Source: Henckelia pumila (lineage: Eukaryota > Streptophyta > Magnoliopsida > Lamiales > Gesneriaceae). Taken from it: 64,000 nt of DNA. Where the stretch lies: positions 138,772,062 through 138,836,061 of the forward strand of contig NC_133123.1 in the NCBI RefSeq assembly GCF_033568475.1, read 5' to 3'. Positions 37,377-46,925 of the stretch are shown here, piece by piece; the stretch's first letter is position 1, and each line of letters opens with the position of its first letter. The notes below the pieces were generated by a model. It did not search any database. It worked only from the letters and a program-made list of their open reading frames with translations, and was not told the origin of the DNA. Made by a program: the position numbers and the translations under genes.

Positions 37377-38684
37377 TCAGTAGTATGGAGGAGGAGGAGA
37401 TTTGTACTTGTAAACTGGAGGCGGTGATTTGTATTTATAGACTGGGGGTGGAGGAGGAGGAGACTTGTACTTGTATACGGGAGGAGGAGGGGACTTGTAT
37501 TTGTAGACTGGAGGTGGTGGAGATTTATATTTGTAGACCGGAGGTGGTGGAGGTGGAGACTTATACTTGTAAACCGGTGGTGGAGGGGACTTGTATTTGT
37601 ACACGGGCGGCGGTGGTGGGGGAGACTTGTACTTGTAAACTGGTGGTGGAGGGGACTTGTATTTGTATACTGGTGGCGGTGGTGGTGGAGACTTGTACTT
37701 GTACACTGGTGGTGGAGGGGATTTGTATTTGTACACTGGGGGCGGTGGTGGTGGAGATTTATACTTGTAGACTGGAGGAGGAGGAGACTTGTATTTGTAT
37801 ACTGGTGGTGGTGGCGGTGGAGATTTGTACTTGTAGACCGGAGGTGGAGGGGATTTGTATTTATATACTGGGGGTGGTGGTGGTGGAGATTTGTATTTGT
37901 AGACTGGAGGTGGAGGAGACTTGTATTTGTATATTGGTGGCGGTGGTGGTGGAGATTTGTATTTGTAGACCGGAGGTGGAGGGGATTTGTATTTGTATAC
38001 CGGAGGAGGTGGTGGAGGTGATTTGTATTTATACACTGGCGGTGGTGGTGGTGGAGATTTGTACTTATAAACTGGAGGTGGAGGAGACTTGTATTTGTAG
38101 ACTGGGGGTGGTGGTGGAGGAGATTTGTACTTGTAGACTGGAGGTGGTGGGGATTTGTATTTGTAGACTGGGGGTGGTGGTGGAGGAGATTTGTACTTGT
38201 AGACGGGAGGCGGAGGGGATTTGTATTTGTATACTGGGGGTGGTGGTGGTGGTGATTTGTATTTGTAGACTGGAGGTGGTGGAGGAGAGTTGTATTTGTA
38301 TACTGGGGGTGGTGAAGGTGGTGATTTGTACTTGTAAACCGGAGGTGGTGGTGGAGGGGACTTGTATTTGTATACTGGAGGTGGTGGTGGAGGAGATTTG
38401 TACTTGTAAACCGGTGGTGGTGGAGATTTATATTTGTACACCGGGGATGGTGGTGGAGGAGACTTGTACTTGTAATCCGAAGGCGGGGGTGGTGGAGGTG
38501 ATTTATATTTATAAACCGGAGGCAGTGGTGGAGGAGATTTGTATTTGTACACCGGAGGTGGTGGTGGAGGAGATGAATATTTGTAGTCGGCATTTGTTAG
38601 AGAAGGCAAGCCAAGAGCCAGCACTGCCACAAGCACTGTGGCCATCATGGTGGCCATTTTAGATCCCCTCGCTTTTGTTACCAT
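37377..38684 (-). CDS. Extensin 3 (435 aa)
   Basis: A single coding exon. A signal peptide (hydrophobic run to about [13 protein letters not shown]) precedes about 400 residues of alternating long and short proline blocks, [12 protein letters not shown] then [10 protein letters not shown], ending YKSPPPPYY. The strict long/short alternation suggests growth by duplication of a two-repeat unit. Each repeat carries glycosylation-type Ser-Pro blocks and the YKY cross-link motif, so the product should act in the cell wall. It is a tandem paralogue of extensins 1 and 2. The in-frame Met 10 is an alternative start. An inverted repeat built from a MITE lies 315 bp upstream. Confidence 0.95.
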   Translation of the reverse strand: MVTKARGSKMATMMATVLVAVLALGLPSLTNADYKYSSPPPPPPVYKYKSPPPLPPVYKYKSPPPPPPSDYKYKSPPPPSPVYKYKSPPPPVYKYKSPPPPPPVYKYKSPPPPPPVYKYKSPPSPPPVYKYNSPPPPPVYKYKSPPPPPPVYKYKSPPPPVYKYKSPPPPPPVYKYKSPPPPVYKYKSPPPPPPVYKYKSPPPPVYKYKSPPPPPPVYKYKSPPPPPPVYKYKSPPPPVYKYKSPPPPPPIYKYKSPPPPVYKYKSPPPPPPVYKYKSPPPPVYKYKSPPPPPPVYKYKSPPPPVYKYKSPPPPPPVYKYKSPPPPVYKYKSPPPPPPVYKYKSPPPPVYKYKSPPPPPPVYKYKSPPPPVYKYKSPPPPPPVYKYKSPPPPVYKYKSPPPPVYKYKSPPPPPPVYKYKSPPPVYKYKSPPPPYY

Positions 38685-38728
38685 CTCTGCTTTTTTGCTT
38701 AGCTTGTTGTCCTTTGCAAGTGTCTGCT

Positions 38729-38737
38729 CTATTTATA
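38729..38737 (-). promoter_or_regulatory. TATA box of extensin 3
   Basis: Minus strand TATAAATAG, 45-53 bases upstream of the ATG, in sequence aligned with the other two extensin promoters. Confidence 0.75.
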
Positions 38738-38998
38738 GTTGATGTTCTACTATTATCATGGTGTTTGGTATTTGTGTATATTAAAATAAAACAGGCTTCC
38801 AAATAATTAAAAATATATATATATTTCTAAAGTGTGAGTTGCCCATTCAAATAGCAAATAAATAATCTTTTTCATTATTATATAATGCTTTACAAGTTTT
38901 AACAATTTGACTTTTTAACGAGGAAAATTTGTAATTTGCTGGCATTTGTTGTATAGTGGCTGCAAGCTATGAAATTAAAATAATTAATATATATAGTA

Positions 38999-39282
38999 CC
39001 TGCATGATTCATATATAGATAATTATTAATGTATATCATTTGGCCTCTCTTTGTTCAACGCAGAAACTTTGGATAGTTTTATGTTAAGCAGACCTTTTAG
39101 AGGGTGTTTGGTTAAACTTATTAAAAACAACTTATAAGCTCTTATATAAGTTGTTTTTAATAAGTTTAACCAAACACCCTCTAAAAGGTCTGCTTAACAT
39201 AAAACTATCCAAAGTTTTTGCGTTGAACAAAGAGAGGCCAAATGATATACATTAATAATTATCTATATATGAATCATGCAGG
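38999..39282. repeat. 284-bp near-perfect inverted repeat upstream of extensin 3
   Basis: The two halves are reverse complements for about 135 bp each, with one mismatch that I can find (GCAGAAAC against GCAAAAAC) and a few unpaired bases at the centre (about 39132-39150). The outer 100 bp of the left arm is native extensin upstream DNA, because the same sequence lies at the same place before extensin 2 (about 35060-35160). The inner part is the left end of the MITE at 39100. The right arm is therefore an inverted copy of promoter flank plus MITE end. A transcript through it would form a long hairpin. Confidence 0.93.
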
Positions 39283-39838
39283 AGCTTATAAGTTATTTTT
39301 GGAGCTTATAAGCTGTCAGGTCTTATTTTAAAAATAAGTTGTTAAAGTGTTTGGATGAACTTATTTTTAACAACTTAAATATATTGATGCGTTTGGTATT
39401 ATAAGATCTTTTTATTGTTGAAATTACCAAAAAGAGTAACATACTATAAAAATAATTTAAATACTAACATACATTTAAAAATAGTTTTAAATTTATTATA
39501 AATATTAAATATATATTAAAAAAATAAATATATTTTAATTTTAATTTAGAAAAAAAATTGATAAATTATGTATAAAAAATGGATAGAGGACGTTGTGAGA
39601 ATTTAATAAAATATATAAGGATAATATGATGAAGTAAAATATCAAAATAAGATCTTTTTAAAAAAAATACCCTCCCCCTTACTTTTTTAAAAATAGCTTA
39701 TAAGCTGTCAAAGAGCTTATTTTGACAGCTTTTAAGTTGTTTGACAAAAAAAATGCCAAACAAACTTAAAGAGCTTATAAGCTCTGAAACAACTTATAAG
39801 CTATTTTCAAGAGCTTATAAGCTCTCCCAAACACCCTC
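39100..39838. mobile_element. PIF/Harbinger-like MITE, rearranged
   Basis: Ends are GAGGGTGTTTGG and the complement CCAAACACCCTC. They are flanked by TTA on both sides (39097-39099 and 39839-39841), the PIF/Harbinger duplication. The equivalent site upstream of extensin 2 (about 35155-35180) lacks the element, giving a paralogous empty site. The interior is full of GAGCTTATAAGCTC-like palindromes and has no ORF. The left end has been duplicated in inverted orientation together with adjacent host DNA (see 38999-39282). Confidence 0.85.
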
Positions 39839-39894
39839 TTAATCTAATATCATATAATGTGAAGAAGAATAAGTATATATAGTTTGTGGTGTAA

Positions 39895-40211
39895 GGGCAT
39901 CCGCATTGGTGGATGTTAATCCACATTAATCCACCTTCCACGTCTTAAAAACAGTGGGGTCCACATGCCACATATTAATTAGATTAAAATTTTCAATTAT
40001 TAACACACACTCACGTTCATTTAATTTCAACATTCATTATTAATAGGTCCCACTGTCTGCTTATTCTTTCAAAAAATGAGAAATAATGTGTTAATTGAAA
40101 TGAATTCCGTGGTGACATGTCAATTAATCTGATCATTCATATTGGTACATTAATTGATATTAATATTAATTGATATTAATAACATCAAATATTGTACCAA
40201 TGTAGATGCTC
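39895..40211. mobile_element. MITE with GAGCATC-type ends
   Basis: The left end is GGGCATCCGCATTGGTGGA. The right end on the other strand is GAGCATCTACATTGGTACAA. Both are flanked by TAA (39892-39894 and 40212-40214), again a PIF/Harbinger-type duplication. Inner sequence is AT-rich with GTGGGGTCCACATG and GGTCCCACTG words. No coding capacity. Confidence 0.75.
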
Positions 40212-40214
40212 TAA

Positions 40215-41663
40215 TAATTAATAAATCAACATCATGTATATTCACTTGAGAATTAATAAAGGCGATCAGTTAAAATGGTGGTGTCCGCTTCAATCTTAAT
40301 GGGAAAATTGTCAAATTTATGCAAATTATAAATTGTCTTCAGAGATTGCTGTGTATTTTTTTTCCCTTTTTTTCCTCTTAAAACTTAAATTGTATCTTAT
40401 CAAAAAAAAAACTTAAAATTTATATCTATATCTTTTTTTAGGCTGTGCGAGAATTTAATTTTGGTATTGAGGTGTAGTTCATTTGACAATAACTCTTAAG
40501 TGTGAGATAAGATCTCGAGTTCGATCGAGATTCAATTTTCCAACTAAAAACAAAAAATAAAAAAATTCAATCTTATATTCCTATCTTTTTATAAATTTGG
40601 ATTATTCGTAAAAAGGTGATTCGGCACTCGATCTTTTAAAAGTATATTCAGAAATTTCACCTTTTAACACACGTTGAATATCTCAACATAACTTCTTTTT
40701 AATTTAACGTATTCACACATCATTTGAATATATTTTACTTGTTTCTTATTTATTTATTATTATTGTTACTTTCTTCTCTCTTTTTTTCCTTTTTTTTAAT
40801 AAAAAAAATGAAAATTAGGCTCTTTCTTTACAATTTCCATGTCTCTTTTTACGTCGTAACTTTAAATGTTTTTGTCTGAAGTAAGATTCAGTCAACACGG
40901 AACTTCACCTATGTACATTTATATATGTAGAATAAATAAATTATGATTTATGGTTTTAACTTCCTTATATTTATTATAATGCATACAGCTACATTTAAAT
41001 TTTTAGTTTTTTGTTAACAATATTATAATTCTATGTTTTATTTATTTTTGTGGAAAAGTATTGTAATTTTTTTGTTTTTCGTTGATAAGTGTTTGTTTTA
41101 TGTTTTCTAAATAAATAAATCTAATAATCAATAGCTCAATACAAAAACAGGTAGCAGACTAGCTAGCAGAAAGAATAGACCTACTTTTTATTCTTTATCT
41201 TACTTTATTATTTTTTGAATTAACTAAATTTCTTTAATCGTTTAAATTTGGAATAAAAAAATCGTATCCTAATTTAATTGACAATAAAACTAAAATTATT
41301 AAGCAAACATTATCTTCTCTTAGCCATTAGATGTTTTTTTATTTATCAAAATGACATTAATATTTGATGTCTTTTTATAAGAAAATGTCACTCGTCTTTA
41401 AAATTGATGTATTTATTGCGTTTTTTACTATTTATTTATGAAAACATTGTATTTTTAATTTTAAAATTATTTTTTATTTTTTATTTTTTATTTTTAACAA
41501 ACACAAATTTTAAAAATACGCAACACGTGCACGAAAGTATTAGTCACCGTAAAATATTTTTTAAAACGATAATGAATTTAGAGTTGGGAATATGTAACGA
41601 ATATGACGATTTTTCTTAGTTAGGTACATATTCAAATTAATTAACATTAAAAAATAATATTTA
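40215..41663. other. AT-rich intergenic DNA
   Basis: Long A and T runs, no supportable gene. The 71-codon frame at 41404-41619 is of low-complexity F/L/I/K composition and is probably chance. The final bases CATAT (41664-41668) are the target duplication of the retrotransposon that follows. Confidence 0.5.
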
Positions 41664-41668
41664 CATAT

Positions 41669-42453
41669 TGAAAGAACATGTTGTGCACATGTCTTTTAAA
41701 TTATTTCCTTATTGCATTCAATTTCTATATTTATAGTTTTGCCTTTCTTAGAACATGTTTTAAAATTGGTAATATCAGATATATCTTGATTCAAAATATG
41801 TGATTTCTGATGATATATTGTTTCCATGCTTTGTAGGTTTTTATTTATGGAAACATATTGAAGATCTATTTATAGGAGTGCTTGGACCGATCAGATAGAC
41901 AAGAACGAGAGAAACAATCAAGAGAGAAGAGAGTGAAACGTAGAGAGCAAAATACATAGAGAAAGTACTGCAGAAATTCTAGAGTATTGAAGATCGATCA
42001 TTGAAGAATTTCTGAAGAGATACTACTGCTACGTTGTGTTGCCAAGTAGTGTTGGAAACACTGAAGAACACATGAGTGAAGTGTTGTTCAGAAAGTGTTT
42101 CTTTGGTTTTCATTTTTTGGTTTAGAACTTCCTATTGGGTTATTATTCTAGTTCTTACTAGTTTTTAGGAAGTCTTTTATTTTTTCAATTTGTTGAAAAA
42201 AGTATTTTTTCATAAAACAATCGCTAGTTGGTTTTTTTGTAAACTGATTTGATTTTCTAGTGATTATTTCGCCATGAGGCATCGTACAAGTACTTAGTAC
42301 TTGTGCATAATTATCTGTGTGCTATTTTCTTTTGCTGTTAGTTAATTATTCTGCTGCATAGTGTTATCGTGAAGTGTTGACAACATTGAAAGATAACACA
42401 CACTCGAAAAGTTTTCTGGTATTTCTGTGATTTCATACTATCCAAACCTTACA
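41669..42453 (+). repeat. 5' LTR of the Sirevirus-type element
   Basis: Starts TGAAAGAACATG and ends CAAACCTTACA. Contains a perfect 19-bp palindrome ACAAGTACTTAGTACTTGT (42286-42304). Near the 3' end a hairpin GTGTTATC...GATAACAC (about 42361-42399) encloses AGTGTTGACAACATTG. Confidence 0.93.
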
Positions 42454-42475
42454 ATTGGCGTCAGAGACATTCATT
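42454..42475 (+). other. Primer binding site of the Sirevirus-type element
   Basis: Directly after the LTR, ATTGGCGTCAGAGACATTC shares TGG..TCAGAG with the complement of the plant initiator-Met tRNA 3' end. The match is imperfect. Confidence 0.6.
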
Positions 42476-42523
42476 TGACGATACTAAGTGTGATTCTATT
42501 TTTGTGTTTGACAAGACATCACA

Positions 42524-45500
42524 ATGGAGATACCTTATTCAGGAACTGCTCAACGCCCTCCAATCTTGGATGGATCCAACTATTCTATCTGGAAAGTAAG
42601 GATGCGTGTCTACATCAAATCGATTGATGAAAAGGCATGGCAGCGTGTGCTACAAGGATGGAATCCACCAAGGAGAACTGATGGAGAAGGAGATTTTCTC
42701 CTGAAACCAGAAACGGAATGGAATGCCGATGAAACTGCTGCTTCAAATATGAACAACAAAGCTCTTAATGCTATATTTACTTCTCTTGATTCTAATATGT
42801 TTTCACTGGTCACTAACTGTGTATGTGCTAAACAGGCTTGGGAAAAACTTCAAATGCACTGTGAAGGATCAGATAGTGTGCGTCGAACCAAAAGAAGGAT
42901 TCTCACTACTCAGTTTGAAAATCTGAGAATGGAAGAGAGTGAGACAATTGATGATTATGAACGCCGCTTGAGGAAGATCGAGAATGAGGCAATTGATCTT
43001 GGTGATGCTATTTCAAATGAACACTTGGTGAGCAAAGTGTTGAGATCACTGTCGGAAAGATTTCAAATGAAGATTTGTGTCATTGATGAATCAAAAGACA
43101 CATCAATTCTGGGATTTGATGAATTGATGAGTTCACTTCGAACATATGAGTTAGAGATGAATTTTGGAAAAAAAGGATAAAGGTAAGTCTATTGCACTTC
43201 AAGTTTCTAATGACTCATACAATGATTTTGTTGATCTGACACATGGAGTCAACGAGTCTGAATTAGGATATGATTCAATCGCCTTTCTTACCAAACAATT
43301 TGGTAACTACTTGAAGAGAATGAGAGATTATAAGAAACCTGGTCAGAAACCCAAAGTTTTGAATGCTCCTACTGTTGGAAAACCATTGAGGATATGCAGA
43401 CCAGAACAGAATACCATCCCTTCAAAGAGTCAAAATCACTTTCAGAAAGAAGAAAAAACACTGAATATATCGAAGAAGTTTGAATCTGTGAAGTGTCATA
43501 AGTGCACAGGCTTCGGTCACTATGCTAATGAGTGCCCAACCAAACTTCGCAAAGGAATGTGTGCTTCCCTAAGTGATGATGAAACGACCCTAACTCTATA
43601 ATTAATAAATAAATAAATATGCGGAATTTTTTTTTTTTTTTCTATTCCTACTAAATAAAATATGCACATATATGCCCATACATACATGCACAGAATAAAA
43701 AGATTTAAAATAAATAAATAATTAAATAACTTAAATAAAATTGCATTCTTTAAATAAAATAAATATCTGAGTCAAACATTTAATAAAAAATGCTGCAATA
43801 GAAAAAAAATGATGTAAAATTTGCATGCACAGAAAATATTCAAACCACAACCACTGAAAAATAATTAAAAAGTGTAACGTGCTGTCATAACTAAAACATG
43901 CAATGTGACTCAGACATCTATCACGGTCACGGGGTCACTGCATGTCCGCTCATATGTCCTCGCCGCCGGTAGGAGCTACATCCTCCTCTACGAACTCACC
44001 TGCACCATACCAGTGTAGTGAGCCTAGAGGCCCAACATGCTAACATAACAAGGGTTTAAAATAATTTAAAACAATTAAATATTAATACATAACATATACA
44101 TGAATGATCATGCTTAAAAAAAAATATCATGGCATAAACATAACTTAAATTAACTTAAATAACATAATACATACATATTGTTGAGCAGTTAAATTTCTAA
44201 CATCGCATGGTTGTATCCGTAGTGTAACCTTAAATCATATATTAAATACTGATCAGCGTGGAAACCAACATACGTGGCGGTGACGAATCACATCTTAAAT
44301 TGGCAGTAAACTGCCCTTCAATAGTTCACATATGGAGACGAATCCCCCTTAAATTGTCACACTACTTCAACTTCCAACATAAAATATTTTATTATTGCTC
44401 AACCTTAAACATTTAATTATGCATAAAATTATTTTATGAATGCATGTACTTAAATAAAATGTGTGTCCTTCATATATATTTAATTTAATTTCTTACTAAC
44501 ATATAAATATTAAAATAACTTCAATGCATAAAAATAATTAAATATATAATCAGGACACATGCAATTTCTCATGGATTGTACTGGACTGCTGGCCCTACAT
44601 CTCAAGCCCATTTACTTAAATCTGGCCCATTAACACTGAGACTGGCCCATTAACACATTTCTAAGCCCAATTAATTTTCCTAAGCCCATTAAATAATTAA
44701 TCTGGCCCAATGTGCCCAAAAGCCCAAAGACTGGCCCAATAATTTCCATGGGCCCCCAAGGCCCATAAAATTAATGGACTCCCTTAATTAAATTAATTAA
44801 GCCCAAAATAAATAATTTGACTCAAAAATAATTAAATGGAACCCAATTAAGTTTGTGAGATTTAATTAGGCCCATTTAACACTCAAACTTAAATAATATC
44901 TTAAAAATAAAATACCCAAGCCCGGCCCACCGAACCCGGACCCGGACCACCTGACCCGACCCTAATATCTACCAGACCCGACCCAGGCCCTTGACCCGAC
45001 CCGAAACCAAGCCTAGCCCTAAACCCGACGGCCCCCCCTTGTTTCTGCTGCGCACGCGGGCAGCAGCCCTTCTAGGGCTGCTGCCGCCCTGCTCCGGCCA
45101 GCCTTGGTCGGAGCCCCGCCGCCCAGACGTAGCCCACATCTGGGCGGTTCGAACCTAACCAAGACCCCGACCCCATGCAGCCCAAGGAACCCAGCTCGAG
45201 CACCCTTCCACGAACCCTAGCTGCGCACCCCATGGAGGCCGATCTGCACCAACTCCAAACCTGGGCTCGTTTGGCTCGAACCACTCGAACCACTCGAGTC
45301 CAGACCACCCTCTCTCGACCTAGGGACCCTCAACCAGCAGCTAGAACAACCATGGTTAGTAAAAACGTGAATATGATCAACCATTTCAAGAACCATATGC
45401 ATACATCAAAACCGATTGAATTTCTTAAAGAAAACTTAAATAAAAATCGATGCATACACACACACACTATAACAACTGATATGGTACGAAAAATAGAGAA

Positions 45501-46913
45501 GGAATCATGCCTTTCACCGAAGAATTAAAAGAACAAAATTGCGTAGACGTTTCCGGGACGACGGGACGAAGATGGCTTGCTTTGGACCTTCAAAACGTGG
45601 CTATGGAGTCTCCTTGGCTGTTGACACAATGAAGAAGATGATGGAGAGTGGAGGTGAGGCGGCTGATGGTGATAGGCGTGGGGTTGGGGGTAGGTTTAGT
45701 CTAGGTTTTAAAATAGGTTAATAATTTAGAATAAAAATAATTAGGTAGATAATATAACATACAAATAAGATTTTAAACTTTTAAAATACCTACTAATCTA
45801 AAAAAAACATAAATCCCGAAATTATAATTTTAGGGAATTTTAAAAATAATTAAAAGTCATTAAAATGGCTAAATTTGGATAAAAATGGACTCCTAAAATT
45901 ATATAAAATTAAATACTAAAAATTTTGAGGCAATAAAACTCAAAATAATATTTTAGGGCTCTAAAAAGGCTCATGAAATCAATTGGCTAGAAAGTTGTCA
46001 TCTCGTCCGTCCACGGTCCCGTCTACGCGATAAAATAATTAAAATACTAAAAATCATAAAAATCACTAATTATGGGTTAAATGCTTAAAAATAAATTAAA
46101 TCATGCACAAATAATTCACATAATTATTTAACCCATAAATCTAAGCTTTAAATAATTAAATTTCCTAATTATGCATGCGAATTTACGTATTTAAAAATAC
46201 CGGGTGTTACAGATGATGAAGATGAGGAAGGAACAGAACAAGGAGAAGAAGAGACTCAAAATGCCCTTTCAGTTTTGGTGCTGCAGAAGAAACACAGTGT
46301 TATCACAGGTGTCACAACACTTGGTCACAACACTGACCAAAAGGTACTGTGTCTGAATGCATCTGTTTCTGGAGACTCAAATCAGGAAGCTGGTTAAGTA
46401 GAACTTTCTTGGGATAATGCTCAGAAGATGTATGAAGAATTGTATAATGACTGGATATTAAGGAACAAGACAAATTCTGCTTTAACAAAGGAGAACAGTG
46501 AACTGAAAGCTTTAGTGGCTAGACTTGAAGTTGTTCTGAGCAAGAAGGATTTAGAACTAGGCCATGGCAAAGAAGAGCTTGGAAGAGTCAATGCAACTTT
46601 CGCAAAGTATAATTCAAGCAAGACCAAGTTGGATTCAATTCTGATGATGGGAAAAGATGATAGAGCTGGTCTAGGATTTCATAATAGTAAGTTTGAAGTT
46701 GGGGAGTCGTCACAAACTATTTTTGTCAAAGAAAACAGTAACTCTGCTAGTGTTCCAATTGCAATTCCAAAGGAAAAACCAATTCCATTGAAGGCACAAG
46801 CTCCTGTTCAGAGAAAAAAACAAAGGAAGCGTAAGTTTGTTTGTCATTACTGTAACAAACAAGGTCACATCAAACCTTACTGCTATAAGCTCAGGTATGA
46901 CTATATGTACTAG
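42524..46913 (+). pseudogene. gag of the Sirevirus-type element, split and broken
   Basis: The 5' part (42524-43180) is a copia-type capsid region with the UBN2-like start RPPILDGSNYSIWKVRMR and conserved W/L positions. A frameshift at an A-run near 43168 moves it into the next frame (to 43581), where a CCHC zinc knuckle, CHKCTGFGHYANEC, binds nucleic acid. Coding is then interrupted by the 43580-46211 insertion and resumes at 46212 with an acidic segment, a TAA stop near 46396, a coiled-coil-like region and a second knuckle, CHYCNKQGHIKPYC. It ends at TAG 46911-46913. Two knuckles more than 200 residues apart make this a long gag. In the intact element it would package RNA. Confidence 0.85.
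43580..46211. mobile_element. Nested 2.6-kb insertion in gag, probable solo LTR
   Basis: The gag frame stops and restarts exactly around this block. Ends are TGAAACGACCC and GGGTGTTACA (TG...CA with weak inverted similarity), with GATGA on both sides (43575-43579 and 46212-46216). The flanking identity actually extends to nine bases (GATGATGAA), so a 9-bp duplication with element ends ACGACCC...GTTACA is also possible. The interior has no transposase or polyprotein. It is AT-rich with a GC-rich CCCGACCC zone (44930-45350), many TTAAGCCCA/GGCCCA words, and short chance frames. Size and ends fit a solo LTR of a Ty3/gypsy element; a Mutator-like element is the alternative. Confidence 0.65.
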
Positions 46914-46925
46914 AATACCAGACAA

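Noticed and set aside
37349-38662. Plus-strand 437-codon frame and a second minus-strand 413-codon His/Thr/Asn frame over extensin 3
   Set aside because: Shadow frames caused by the repetitive codon pattern. The minus-strand frame with signal peptide and SPPPP-YKYK is the real gene.
31308-38684. CRISPR-like array from the regular short repeats
   Set aside because: The repeats are in-frame proline codons of extensins, without unique spacers, in a plant genome.
45072-45721. Several 60-117-codon frames in the GC-rich part of the nested insertion
   Set aside because: Different frames on both strands are open at once because of CCCGACC/GGCCC composition. No domain and no start context.
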